DNA of 64,000 bases from Mangifera indica (Eukaryota > Streptophyta > Magnoliopsida > Sapindales > Anacardiaceae), in the NCBI RefSeq assembly GCF_011075055.1, contig NC_058153.1, positions 3,658,001-3,722,000 of the forward strand, in the 5' to 3' direction. Under the pieces are notes generated by a model. That model made no database searches. It was not told the origin of the DNA and was given only the letters and a program-made list of their open reading frames with translations. Below are positions 56,434 to 64,000 of this stretch, piece by piece; position 1 is the first letter of the stretch; the number at the start of each line of letters is the position of its first letter. Both the position numbers and the translations under genes were made by a program.

Positions 56434-59400
56434 ATGTTCGTTACGCGATCTTTGAAACAAGCTAGTTTACAGTTTGATCCAGAAATTGAAAAGACTGCGA
56501 AAGGGCTGAGAAAAGAAGCGAAAAGGAGACTGCAAGCACACAAATCAGTTCACGAAACAGAGCAAAACATGGCTGAAAATCAGACTTTACGAGAGCTTGC
56601 TGCTCCAAATTTAAATCAACAACCACACTGCATTACTTTTCCAAATTTAGATGTTAATACTACCTTCGAATTGAAATCTGGACTAATTCATCTTTTACCT
56701 ATTTTTCGTGGCTCTGCAGGTGAAGATCCTCATAAACATTTAAAAGAATTTCATGTGGTGTGCACCGGAATGAAACCGAATGGAGTAACCGAAGAACAAA
56801 TCAAGATGAGGGCTTTTCCGTTTTCTTTGAAAGATGATGCGCAAGATTGGTTATATTATCTACCCGCTGGAAGTATCACTACTTGGCATGAGATGAAAAG
56901 ATTGTTTTTGCAGAAATTTTTTCCAGCATCAAGAGCAGCCAGCATAAGGAAAGAAATCTGTGGCATTCGGCAGCATACTGGAGAATCTTTATACGAATAT
57001 TGGGAGCGTTTTAAAAAACTTTGTGCAAGCTGTCCACATCACCAAATTAGCGACCAGCTGCTTATTCAATATTTCTACGAAGGACTTCTATCGAATGAGA
57101 GAAATATGATTGATGCAGCAAGTGGTGGAGCATTGGCTGACAAAACACCTGAAGCAGCCCGGAATTTAATTGCAAATATGGCGTCAAATTCACAACAATT
57201 TGGAAATAGATTAGACCATTCGTCTCGGCGCGTCAATGAGGTAAATATATCTTCTCTTGAAAGCCGACTTGATGATCTAACTACTCTTGTACGTCAAATG
57301 GCTGTAGGAAAAACAGAGGTAGCGAAAATTTGCGGAATCTGTTCAGTAGGAGGACATCCAACTGATATGTGCCCAACACTTCAGGAGGACTGCTCTGAAC
57401 ATGCTAATGCAGTGGGCGGATTTTTAGGACAGCAGCAGCGAAATCATAATTATAATCCCTATTCGAATACCTACAATTCCGGTTGGAGAGATCATCCTAA
57501 TTTTCGTTATGGGAATGCAAATACGAATCAGCCTTCAAATAATTTTCAGCCGTATCAGCAGCCCTATGTTCCTAGACAGCAGCAACCAACCCAAAATTCT
57601 GGTTCAGGTACATCTCTTGAAGATATTGTTAAAACTATGGCTACTAACACTGTGAAATTTCAGCAGGAAACAAGAACCAGTATTCAAAATTTGGAGAATC
57701 AAATGAGTCAGATGGCTACTGCAATCAGTAGGCTGGAAGCACAAAATTCAAGTAAACTACCGTCACAAACTGTGGTGAACCCAAAGGAGAATGCTAGCGC
57801 CATAGTGTTGAGAAGTGGAAAAGAGTTGGAGATGCCAATTAAAGAACCACCTGCACCAACACAAAAAGCGGAAAACAGAGAGGACACGGTAGTAGAAAAG
57901 AATCCTTCCGAAAAGGTAGCGACAGGTAAATATCCCCCTTTCAGCGAATACAAACCTGTTCCTCCTTTTCCTGAAGCTTTAAAACTGAAGTGCGAAAGCA
58001 ATGCGGATTTATATGAGACCTTTCGGAAGTGTGAAGTCAATATCCCACTGTTTGATGCAATAAAACAAGTGCCTCGCTATGCTAAATTTTTGAAAGAGCT
58101 GTGTACATTGAAAAGAAAGCAAAAACTCAAAAGGTATGAAAAAATAAAGGTAGGAGAAAATGTTTCAGCCATAATTCGAAAGAGTCTTCCTGAAAAATGC
58201 AAAGATCCAGGTATGTTTTGCATCCCTTGCACCATAGGAGAAACAAAAATTGAAAAGGCCATGCTAGATTTAGGAGCATCCATTAATGTAATGCCATATT
58301 TCATTTATTCTGCTCTTAATTTGGGTCCTTTAGAACAAACTGGTGTAGTTATTCAGTTAGCCGATAGATCGAATACATATCCGAAAGGATTAATTGAAGA
58401 TGTTCTTGTTCAGGTTAATGATAAATTAATTTTTCCAGCTGATTTTTATGTTCTTGATATGGAAAATAATGATCAATCTGCACCTATTTTGTTGGGAAAA
58501 CCTTTTCTGAAAACTGCTAAAACGAAAATTGATGTTCATAAAGGCACACTGACCATGGAATTTGATGGAGAAGCTGTCCAATTTAATATTTATGATGTTA
58601 TGAAATATCCTGATGTGGATTTTCCTGTGTATTCAGTTGATTTAATTGATTCTCTAGCGCAGGAAATTTTTGATGATGAAGACGAGTTGGAAGCAGCTAA
58701 CCAGGACAATATTTTGGAAGAAAGAGATGAACCTAAATTAATTTCAGATGTGCAGAATACAGTGGCAGCGATAAATGAGTGCAGAGAGCTGAAAAATACA
58801 AATAATTTATCTTTTATTGAGCTGCCAGTATCTAACGAAAAATTGATACCTTCTGTTTTGCAGGCACCGGAGCTGGAGCTGAAACCTCTTCCAAATCACC
58901 TAAAATATGTGTATCTTGGAGATGGAGAGACCTTACCAGTGATTATTTCCAGCAAGTTAATTAAGCAGCAAGAGGAAAAATTGGTACAGATTTTGAAGAA
59001 GCATAAAACAGCCATAGGATGGACCATTGCCGACATAAAAGGAATCAGTCCCTCTACGTGCATGCATCGAATTCATCTTGAAGAAGGAGCTAAACCAATT
59101 CGACAGCCACAAAGGAGGCTGAATCCGCCAATGATGGAAGTGGTAAAGAAAGAAATTTTGAAGTTGCTTCAAGCTGGAGTAATTTATCCTATTTCAGACA
59201 GCGAATGGGTCAGCCCTGTTCAAGTCGTTCCGAAGAAGACCGGCATCACAGTGGTAAAAAATCAGAATGATGAATTGGTGCCTACTCGAGTTCAGAATGG
59301 GTGGAGGGTCTGTATAGATTATAGGAAATTAAATTCGGTAACCCGTAAAGATCACTTTCCGTTACCATTTATTGATCAAATGTTAGAAAGGTTAGCTGGC

Positions 59401-61776
59401 CGAGCTTATTATAGTTTTCTAGATGGTTTTTCAGGATATTTTCAGATTGCAATTGCTCCCGAAGATCAAGAAAAGACAACCTTCACATGTCCATTTGGAA
59501 CTTTTGCATATCGACGAATGCCATTTGGAGCTTGTAATGCGCCAGCTACTTTCCAAAGGTGTATGGTAAGTATATTTTCGGATTATGTTGAGCACATTAT
59601 CGAAATTTTTATGGACGATTTTACTGTTCACGGAGACTCATTTGATAATTGTTTGCAGAATCTCACACTTGTGTTACAAAGATGCATTGAAACTAACCTT
59701 GTTTTAAATTTTGAAAAATGTCATTTTATGGTTGAGCAAGGTATAGTTTTGGGGCATGTAGTTTCAGCCAGGGGTATTGAGGTAGATAAAGCTAAAGTGG
59801 ATATTATTCAATCTTTACCTTACCCCACTAGTGTGCGGGAAGTTCGTTCTTTTCTTGGCCATGCAGGTTTTTACCGACGTTTTATTCAAGAATTTTCACG
59901 TATTGCATTGCCCTTATGTAAGCTGCTTCAGAAAGAAGTGACTTTTGAGTTTGATGAAAGCTGTAAAAAGGCATTTGACAAATTGAAGCAGCTGCTGACT
60001 TCTGCACCAATAATCCAGCCACCAGATTGGAGTCTCCCGTTTGAAATAATGTGTGATGCAAGTGATTACGCCGTAGGAGCCGTGTTGGGGCAGCGAGTTG
60101 GAAGGGTGCCACATGCCATATATTATGCATCAATGACCTTAAATGATGCACAAAAAAATTATTCGACCACTGAAAAAGAACTCTTGGCGGTTGTTTTTGC
60201 ATTAGAAAAATTCCGTTCTTATTTGTTGGGTACTAAAGTGGTTATTTACTCTGATCATGCAGCTCTTAGGTACTTGATTACAAAGAAAGAGGCAAAGCCA
60301 AGGCTTATAAGATGGGTTCTGCTGCTGAGTGAATTTGACCTGGAGATCAAGGATAAAGCTGGACAAGAAAATCGTGTTGCTGACCATTTAAGCCGTCTAG
60401 TTCATGTTAAAACAGAGCAGGATCTGCAGGAGCAATTTCCTGATGAGCAATTATTTTCAGCAAGCTGCAGGCTGCCCTGGTACGCACACATGGTGAATTA
60501 TTTAGTTACTAACACACTGCCAACTGATTTATCTAAGGCTCAAAGAGATAAACTGAAAAATGATGCAAAGTATCATGTATGGGACGATCCATATCTATGG
60601 AAACGTTGCGCTGATCAAATTATTAGAAGGTGCGTACCTGAAACTGAAATTTCTTCTATTATTACCTTCTGCCATTCGTATGCTTGTGGAGGCCATTTTG
60701 GAGCAAAACGGACAGCAAGAAAAATTCTGGATTGTGGATTTTTCTGGCCAACTTTATTTCTAGACACGTACTTATTTTGTAAATCTTGTGAACGCTGTCA
60801 GAAAACAGGTAATATTTCGCAGAAAAATGAAATGCCTCAAACTCCTATTTTAGTTTGCGAAATTTTTGATGTTTGGGGTATTGATTTCATGGGGCCTTTT
60901 CCATCTTCGTTTGGTTACGTATATATTTTATTGGCAGTTGATTATGTCTCGAAATGGGTAGAAGCGAAAGCTACCCGAACTGATGACTCTAAAGTTGTTG
61001 CAGGTTTCCTTAAATCTAACATATTCAGCAGGTTCGGCATTCCGAAGGCTTTAATTAGCGATCAAGGGAAACATTTTTGCAACCGAACAATAGAAGCGCT
61101 GCTAAAAAAATATGGTGTAACACACAAGATTGCTACGGCGTACCATCCACAAACTAGCGGACAAGCTGAGGTTTCGAATCGAGAAATTAAATCAATTATA
61201 GAGAAAACAGTTGGTCCGACCAGAAAGGATTGGAGTTTGCGATTGGAAGATGCGTTGTGGGCATACAGAACAGCATACAAAACGCCAATTGGGATGTCGC
61301 CGTATAGGTTAATATTCGGTAAGGCCTGTCATCTCCCAGTTGAATTAGAACACAGAGCATATTGGGCTGTCAAGCATTGCAATATGAAGTTGGATGAGAG
61401 TGGCGAACATAGGAAATTACAGCTGCAAGAATTAGAAGAAATTCGCAATGACGCGTACGAGAATGCTAGAATTTACAAGGAGAAAACAAAAGCTTTCCAT
61501 GACAAAATGATTTCCAGAAAGGAATTTTCACTTGGCCAAAAAGTTCTCCTTTATCATTCAAGACTTCGATTATTTCCAGGTAAATTACGTTCTCGTTGGA
61601 TTGGGCCGTTCGTTGTGACTAACGTTTTTCCTCATGGTGCAGTGGAGATTCAAAGCTTAACGACATCAAAAGTATTTAAAGTTAATGGCCACAGACTAAA
61701 AATGTTTTACGAAGGAGCACCGACTGAAAACGTCGGAGAAGCGGAGCTGAAAGATCCCATGTACATGGATGAATAG
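56434..61776 (+). CDS. Retrotransposon gag-pol polyprotein (Athila-type Ty3)
   Basis: A single frame of 1,780 residues. Gag core at about 88-255 (retrotransposon gag family), followed by a CCHC zinc knuckle (C-x2-C-x4-H-x4-C, residues 300-313). A retropepsin-like protease has DLGA at about 612-615, where most retropepsins have D-S/T-G-A; DLGA is usual in this plant lineage. Reverse transcriptase carries the catalytic FMDDF at 1059-1063. RNase H begins around [13 protein letters not shown] (about 1206). Integrase has a zinc-binding N-part (about 1405-1460) and catalytic residues in GIDFMGP (about 1483), SDQGKHF (about 1543) and an E in [11 protein letters not shown] (about 1580). No chromodomain is visible at the C-terminus. 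It starts 13 bases after the primer site; Met47 is an alternative start. No stop or frameshift separates gag from pol, so gag excess would need another mechanism. Confidence 0.93.
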   Translation: MFVTRSLKQASLQFDPEIEKTAKGLRKEAKRRLQAHKSVHETEQNMAENQTLRELAAPNLNQQPHCITFPNLDVNTTFELKSGLIHLLPIFRGSAGEDPHKHLKEFHVVCTGMKPNGVTEEQIKMRAFPFSLKDDAQDWLYYLPAGSITTWHEMKRLFLQKFFPASRAASIRKEICGIRQHTGESLYEYWERFKKLCASCPHHQISDQLLIQYFYEGLLSNERNMIDAASGGALADKTPEAARNLIANMASNSQQFGNRLDHSSRRVNEVNISSLESRLDDLTTLVRQMAVGKTEVAKICGICSVGGHPTDMCPTLQEDCSEHANAVGGFLGQQQRNHNYNPYSNTYNSGWRDHPNFRYGNANTNQPSNNFQPYQQPYVPRQQQPTQNSGSGTSLEDIVKTMATNTVKFQQETRTSIQNLENQMSQMATAISRLEAQNSSKLPSQTVVNPKENASAIVLRSGKELEMPIKEPPAPTQKAENREDTVVEKNPSEKVATGKYPPFSEYKPVPPFPEALKLKCESNADLYETFRKCEVNIPLFDAIKQVPRYAKFLKELCTLKRKQKLKRYEKIKVGENVSAIIRKSLPEKCKDPGMFCIPCTIGETKIEKAMLDLGASINVMPYFIYSALNLGPLEQTGVVIQLADRSNTYPKGLIEDVLVQVNDKLIFPADFYVLDMENNDQSAPILLGKPFLKTAKTKIDVHKGTLTMEFDGEAVQFNIYDVMKYPDVDFPVYSVDLIDSLAQEIFDDEDELEAANQDNILEERDEPKLISDVQNTVAAINECRELKNTNNLSFIELPVSNEKLIPSVLQAPELELKPLPNHLKYVYLGDGETLPVIISSKLIKQQEEKLVQILKKHKTAIGWTIADIKGISPSTCMHRIHLEEGAKPIRQPQRRLNPPMMEVVKKEILKLLQAGVIYPISDSEWVSPVQVVPKKTGITVVKNQNDELVPTRVQNGWRVCIDYRKLNSVTRKDHFPLPFIDQMLERLAGRAYYSFLDGFSGYFQIAIAPEDQEKTTFTCPFGTFAYRRMPFGACNAPATFQRCMVSIFSDYVEHIIEIFMDDFTVHGDSFDNCLQNLTLVLQRCIETNLVLNFEKCHFMVEQGIVLGHVVSARGIEVDKAKVDIIQSLPYPTSVREVRSFLGHAGFYRRFIQEFSRIALPLCKLLQKEVTFEFDESCKKAFDKLKQLLTSAPIIQPPDWSLPFEIMCDASDYAVGAVLGQRVGRVPHAIYYASMTLNDAQKNYSTTEKELLAVVFALEKFRSYLLGTKVVIYSDHAALRYLITKKEAKPRLIRWVLLLSEFDLEIKDKAGQENRVADHLSRLVHVKTEQDLQEQFPDEQLFSASCRLPWYAHMVNYLVTNTLPTDLSKAQRDKLKNDAKYHVWDDPYLWKRCADQIIRRCVPETEISSIITFCHSYACGGHFGAKRTARKILDCGFFWPTLFLDTYLFCKSCERCQKTGNISQKNEMPQTPILVCEIFDVWGIDFMGPFPSSFGYVYILLAVDYVSKWVEAKATRTDDSKVVAGFLKSNIFSRFGIPKALISDQGKHFCNRTIEALLKKYGVTHKIATAYHPQTSGQAEVSNREIKSIIEKTVGPTRKDWSLRLEDALWAYRTAYKTPIGMSPYRLIFGKACHLPVELEHRAYWAVKHCNMKLDESGEHRKLQLQELEEIRNDAYENARIYKEKTKAFHDKMISRKEFSLGQKVLLYHSRLRLFPGKLRSRWIGPFVVTNVFPHGAVEIQSLTTSKVFKVNGHRLKMFYEGAPTENVGEAELKDPMYMDE

Positions 61777-62294
61777 ATGAAGGCTTTACGTCGAGCCGAC
61801 GACTGTAAACAAAGGCGCTACTTGGGAGGCAACCCAAGCTTAATTTTGATTAATGTTTCAATTTTAATTTTCTCAACAATTGCTTTAATTTCGGTTTATG
61901 TATTCAATTTTTCGTTTTAAATTTCGGTTTTAGGATGTTTAGATAGTTAATTAGCAATTATTTTATGATTTTTTTATTGAGTTTACGTTAATTTATTTTC
62001 AGGTTACTGTTCAATCGTCTTCTTCCTCCTGCCAGTCTCAATTAGCCTTCTGTAAATGTTCACAAAGGAAGGAATCTGCACTTTGGTAATCTGGAGCTGG
62101 GTTATGTATTTTTGTCAAAAGTCCAACTTTTGGCTTTGATATTTGCTTGAAATCAAGGGGGCAATATGCATTTGTGTGTTTAAAAGGGCTGAGTTAATTG
62201 TTTCCAGAGACATAATCGACAAACACAATACTCAAAATTTCCTTTCCACCTAAAACGAAACCCTAGCAGCCCCCTTGCCTCCATTCCGACCACC
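61777..62294 (+). other. Untranslated spacer between gag-pol and the downstream ORF
   Basis: No frame of useful length is seen. The stretch just after the gag-pol stop contains GTCGAGCCGACGAC and GGGAGGCAACCCAAGC, both partly self-complementary. The downstream ORF may be reached by a spliced subgenomic RNA; a candidate acceptor, TTTATTTTCAG, lies at about 61,992-62,002, but no donor was assigned. Confidence 0.5.
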
Positions 62295-63644
62295 ATGGTC
62301 CGAACTCGTTCTCAGCGTCATCGAGCAGCAAAATCCGACCATCGGAGACCATCCACACCCGAGCTGTTGTCCGATTCCGATGATTCACCGAGCAATAGAG
62401 CGCCACAGTCCACACCGTCTCCGACGAATGAAACGCCTCCACCATCATTCCATTCACCGTCACCTCAGCCACCACCGACCACCACGGCTTCCGTCCGCTC
62501 AGGTCCACGTTCGCGCACTCAAAAAGGGAAGCAATTGGAAATCTCCAGCAGCCTACAACTCAAATTAGGTGGCTTTAATACATTCATTGATGCACAAGAC
62601 CAACAACGGTATGGGTCCATGTGTGAGCGAAAAATCTACCCATGTAAGTATATTCACACTCCCACTCTTGAGCAATTAGGAATTCGTAATGAAATTGATG
62701 AGCTAGTGAATAGATTGAATTGGCAAAATTATGTATATGTGGACTGCCCTGCGTTTATTGAACTCACCCGTGAATTTTATACAACATTTCAGTTTAATGT
62801 TGCTGAGGAATTTCATTTGTATACCAAGGGGATAGTTGAGTTTAGGATAATGGGGAAAGAATGTTCATGTTCAATTTCTGATTTTAACATTGCTTTGGGG
62901 TTTTTGAACAAAGAGGATGAAAAGAGTGAGCGCTACGTACGATCCCACTGTGATTATAATCCTGATTTTAGTCCTACTAAATTATGGCATGAATGGTCAG
63001 TTGATGTTGCTCCTTATAATCCTAGTGCTTCTAAGAGTTCGTATTTAAAAAGCCCCGTGTTCAAATATTTACAACGATTCTTAGCTTTTAATTTTTCTGG
63101 AAGGAGGGATAGTGCAGGTACCATGTCCAAAGTTGAGTTTTATTTTTTATGGTGTCTGGAGCATAACATTCAGGTTAATTTAGGCTTTTGGTTACTCACC
63201 CAATTCCAGTCAGTGGTCCAGAAAAAGAATAAACCCTTAATCCTTGGTTCATATATCACTCAATTAGCAGTTAACTTGGGTTTATTAGATATTTCTAATC
63301 ATAACATGCATACTGCCTGTGAGGTAGAACCATTGGATATAACTTGTTTAGACAGGATGGGGATTGTAAGACAACAAGCAGATGGTAGTTTCAGCTTCCT
63401 GCCACCTGGACCAGCAGCACCGCCTCATTCCAGGCCACATAGGCAGCCCAGAACGCAAGCAGAAGCAGCCCCCAACATTCCCCAACCACAAGGAGATCTT
63501 CCATCATCTTCCTATGCTCCTTCATTCGACAGTATAGGGGCCCAACTGCAGAGATGTGAACGAAAATTAGACCGTATGGAGCGTAATCTGCTCGCTTTTT
63601 TCAATTCGCAAGGATTCACGCCGCCATCTCCTCCATCTCCATAA
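62295..63644 (+). CDS. Downstream retrotransposon ORF (Athila ORF-1 / plant transposon-protein-like)
   Basis: This frame encodes 449 residues. The first 85 are Ser/Pro/Arg-rich and low complexity (MVRTRSQRHRAAKS.. then Pro-rich runs). The middle (about 90-350) is a folded-looking domain with CPAFIELTREFYTTFQF and GKECSCSISDFNIALGF, features I associate with the ATHILA ORF-1 and related putative plant transposon protein families. The C-terminus is again Pro-rich, with a predicted coiled-coil-like stretch (LQRCERKLDRMERNLLAF). No signal peptide or convincing membrane span is visible, so an envelope-like role is not supported by the sequence. Its position 0.5 kb after pol is as in other Athila elements. 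The frame is intact. Function is unknown. Confidence 0.75.
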   Translation: MVRTRSQRHRAAKSDHRRPSTPELLSDSDDSPSNRAPQSTPSPTNETPPPSFHSPSPQPPPTTTASVRSGPRSRTQKGKQLEISSSLQLKLGGFNTFIDAQDQQRYGSMCERKIYPCKYIHTPTLEQLGIRNEIDELVNRLNWQNYVYVDCPAFIELTREFYTTFQFNVAEEFHLYTKGIVEFRIMGKECSCSISDFNIALGFLNKEDEKSERYVRSHCDYNPDFSPTKLWHEWSVDVAPYNPSASKSSYLKSPVFKYLQRFLAFNFSGRRDSAGTMSKVEFYFLWCLEHNIQVNLGFWLLTQFQSVVQKKNKPLILGSYITQLAVNLGLLDISNHNMHTACEVEPLDITCLDRMGIVRQQADGSFSFLPPGPAAPPHSRPHRQPRTQAEAAPNIPQPQGDLPSSSYAPSFDSIGAQLQRCERKLDRMERNLLAFFNSQGFTPPSPPSP

Positions 63645-64000
63645 TTCAAATTGTTCTTCCATCTCCACAAAACCAGAGAAGTTTCTTCTTCCTTTTTCTT
63701 TTAATTTTCAGTTTTATTATTATTCTATTTTGCTTCAACATTGAGGACAATGTTTGGTTTAAGTGTGGGGGAGGGTGTATTTGTGTTGTTCACTGCTCTG
63801 TCTTTCAATTCTATTTTTTTTCTGCTATGTTCTTGTATTCTGTCAGTTTTTTTCTGCCCTCTTATGTGATATGCTTATTTTATTATGCCTCAAAAATTTT
63901 TTTTTCTTTACTGCGTTCTGTGTATGTTGCTGTTCATTGTTGGATAAAGTTTGATTTTCATTAATATGGCAGCTAGTGTGTCCTTCCCTGTTTTTAATCA
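63645..64000 (+). other. Internal untranslated region of the retrotransposon, truncated by window end
   Basis: It contains CATTGAGGACAATGTTTGG and AAGTGTGGGGGAGG (about 63,738-63,773), a conserved landmark downstream of the last ORF in many Athila-like elements, then T-rich sequence. The purine-rich tract could serve as an internal or terminal polypurine tract. No sequence matching the 5' LTR start (TGATAAGGCC) occurs before the window ends. Confidence 0.6.

Larger units (their letters stand above)
55054..64000 (+). mobile_element. Athila-type Ty3 LTR retrotransposon (5' part, runs off the window)
   Basis: In order: 5' LTR (55054-56397), primer site complementary to tRNA-Asp, one gag-pol frame, a 0.5 kb spacer, and a second frame. 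The AAGTGTGGGGGAGG tract at about 63,759 is typical of the untranslated region after the last ORF in this lineage. The tRNA-Asp primer site, fused gag-pol, lack of a visible chromodomain and extra downstream ORF point to the Athila branch. The uninterrupted 1,780-codon frame suggests a young insertion. The target duplication should be GGAAT (55,049-55,053). The 3' LTR is not present before position 64,000. Confidence 0.85.

Noticed and set aside
62295..63644. Calling the second retrotransposon ORF an envelope gene
   Set aside because: No signal peptide, no membrane span and no glycoprotein features can be seen; position alone is not enough.

Overview
This window is nuclear DNA of a flowering plant, most likely a woody eudicot. 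The evidence is AT-rich intergenic sequence, spliced genes with GT-AG introns, plant-specific families (PAO5-type polyamine oxidase, FVE/MSI4, CC-NB-LRR resistance genes), Mutator-like (MULE) elements and an Athila-type Ty3 retrotransposon. The species cannot be named from the sequence. All host genes found lie on the minus strand.

Region 1 (1-25 kb) is ordinary and gene-bearing: an intronless PAO5-like polyamine oxidase (3.65-5.33 kb), a 15-exon FVE/MSI4-type histone-binding WD40 gene (10.8-18.9 kb), and a small 4-exon OST5/TMEM258-like oligosaccharyltransferase subunit (20.9-23.0 kb). As far as I recall, the same three families are neighbours on Arabidopsis chromosome 4, so this looks like an old conserved block.

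Region 2 (25-51.7 kb) is accessory and built from a tandem segmental duplication. Unit A (about 25,988-39,825) and unit B (about 42,962-51,697) each carry a decayed CwfJ/CCCH zinc-finger gene (CWF19L1/Drn1 family) followed by a CC-NB-LRR gene. Both CwfJ copies are pseudogenes and share at least two frameshifts, so the gene was probably dead before duplication. NLR copy B is intact (1,451 aa). NLR copy A has one in-frame TGA, and a 2.77 kb MULE separates it from its ancestral promoter. A 623 bp stretch between the two genes differs at only one base between units, while sequence beside it differs at roughly one base in ten. It contains nested inverted repeats and is the least explained feature here.

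Region 3 (51.7-64 kb) is transposon territory: a 901 bp foldback MULE with a perfect 9 bp target duplication, AT-rich filler, and a roughly 750 bp short-element family member split by an Athila-type retrotransposon. The retrotransposon has a 5' LTR, a tRNA-Asp primer site, an uninterrupted 1,780-codon gag-pol and an extra downstream ORF. It runs off the right edge, so its 3' LTR is not seen.

Functionally the window joins a stable block (polyamine catabolism, chromatin/flowering control, N-glycosylation) to a fast-evolving resistance-gene cluster. The cluster changes by duplication, probable gene conversion, LRR expansion, nonsense mutation and transposon insertion. Exon borders were placed by eye from splice consensus, reading phase and remembered family sequences; no alignment program was run.
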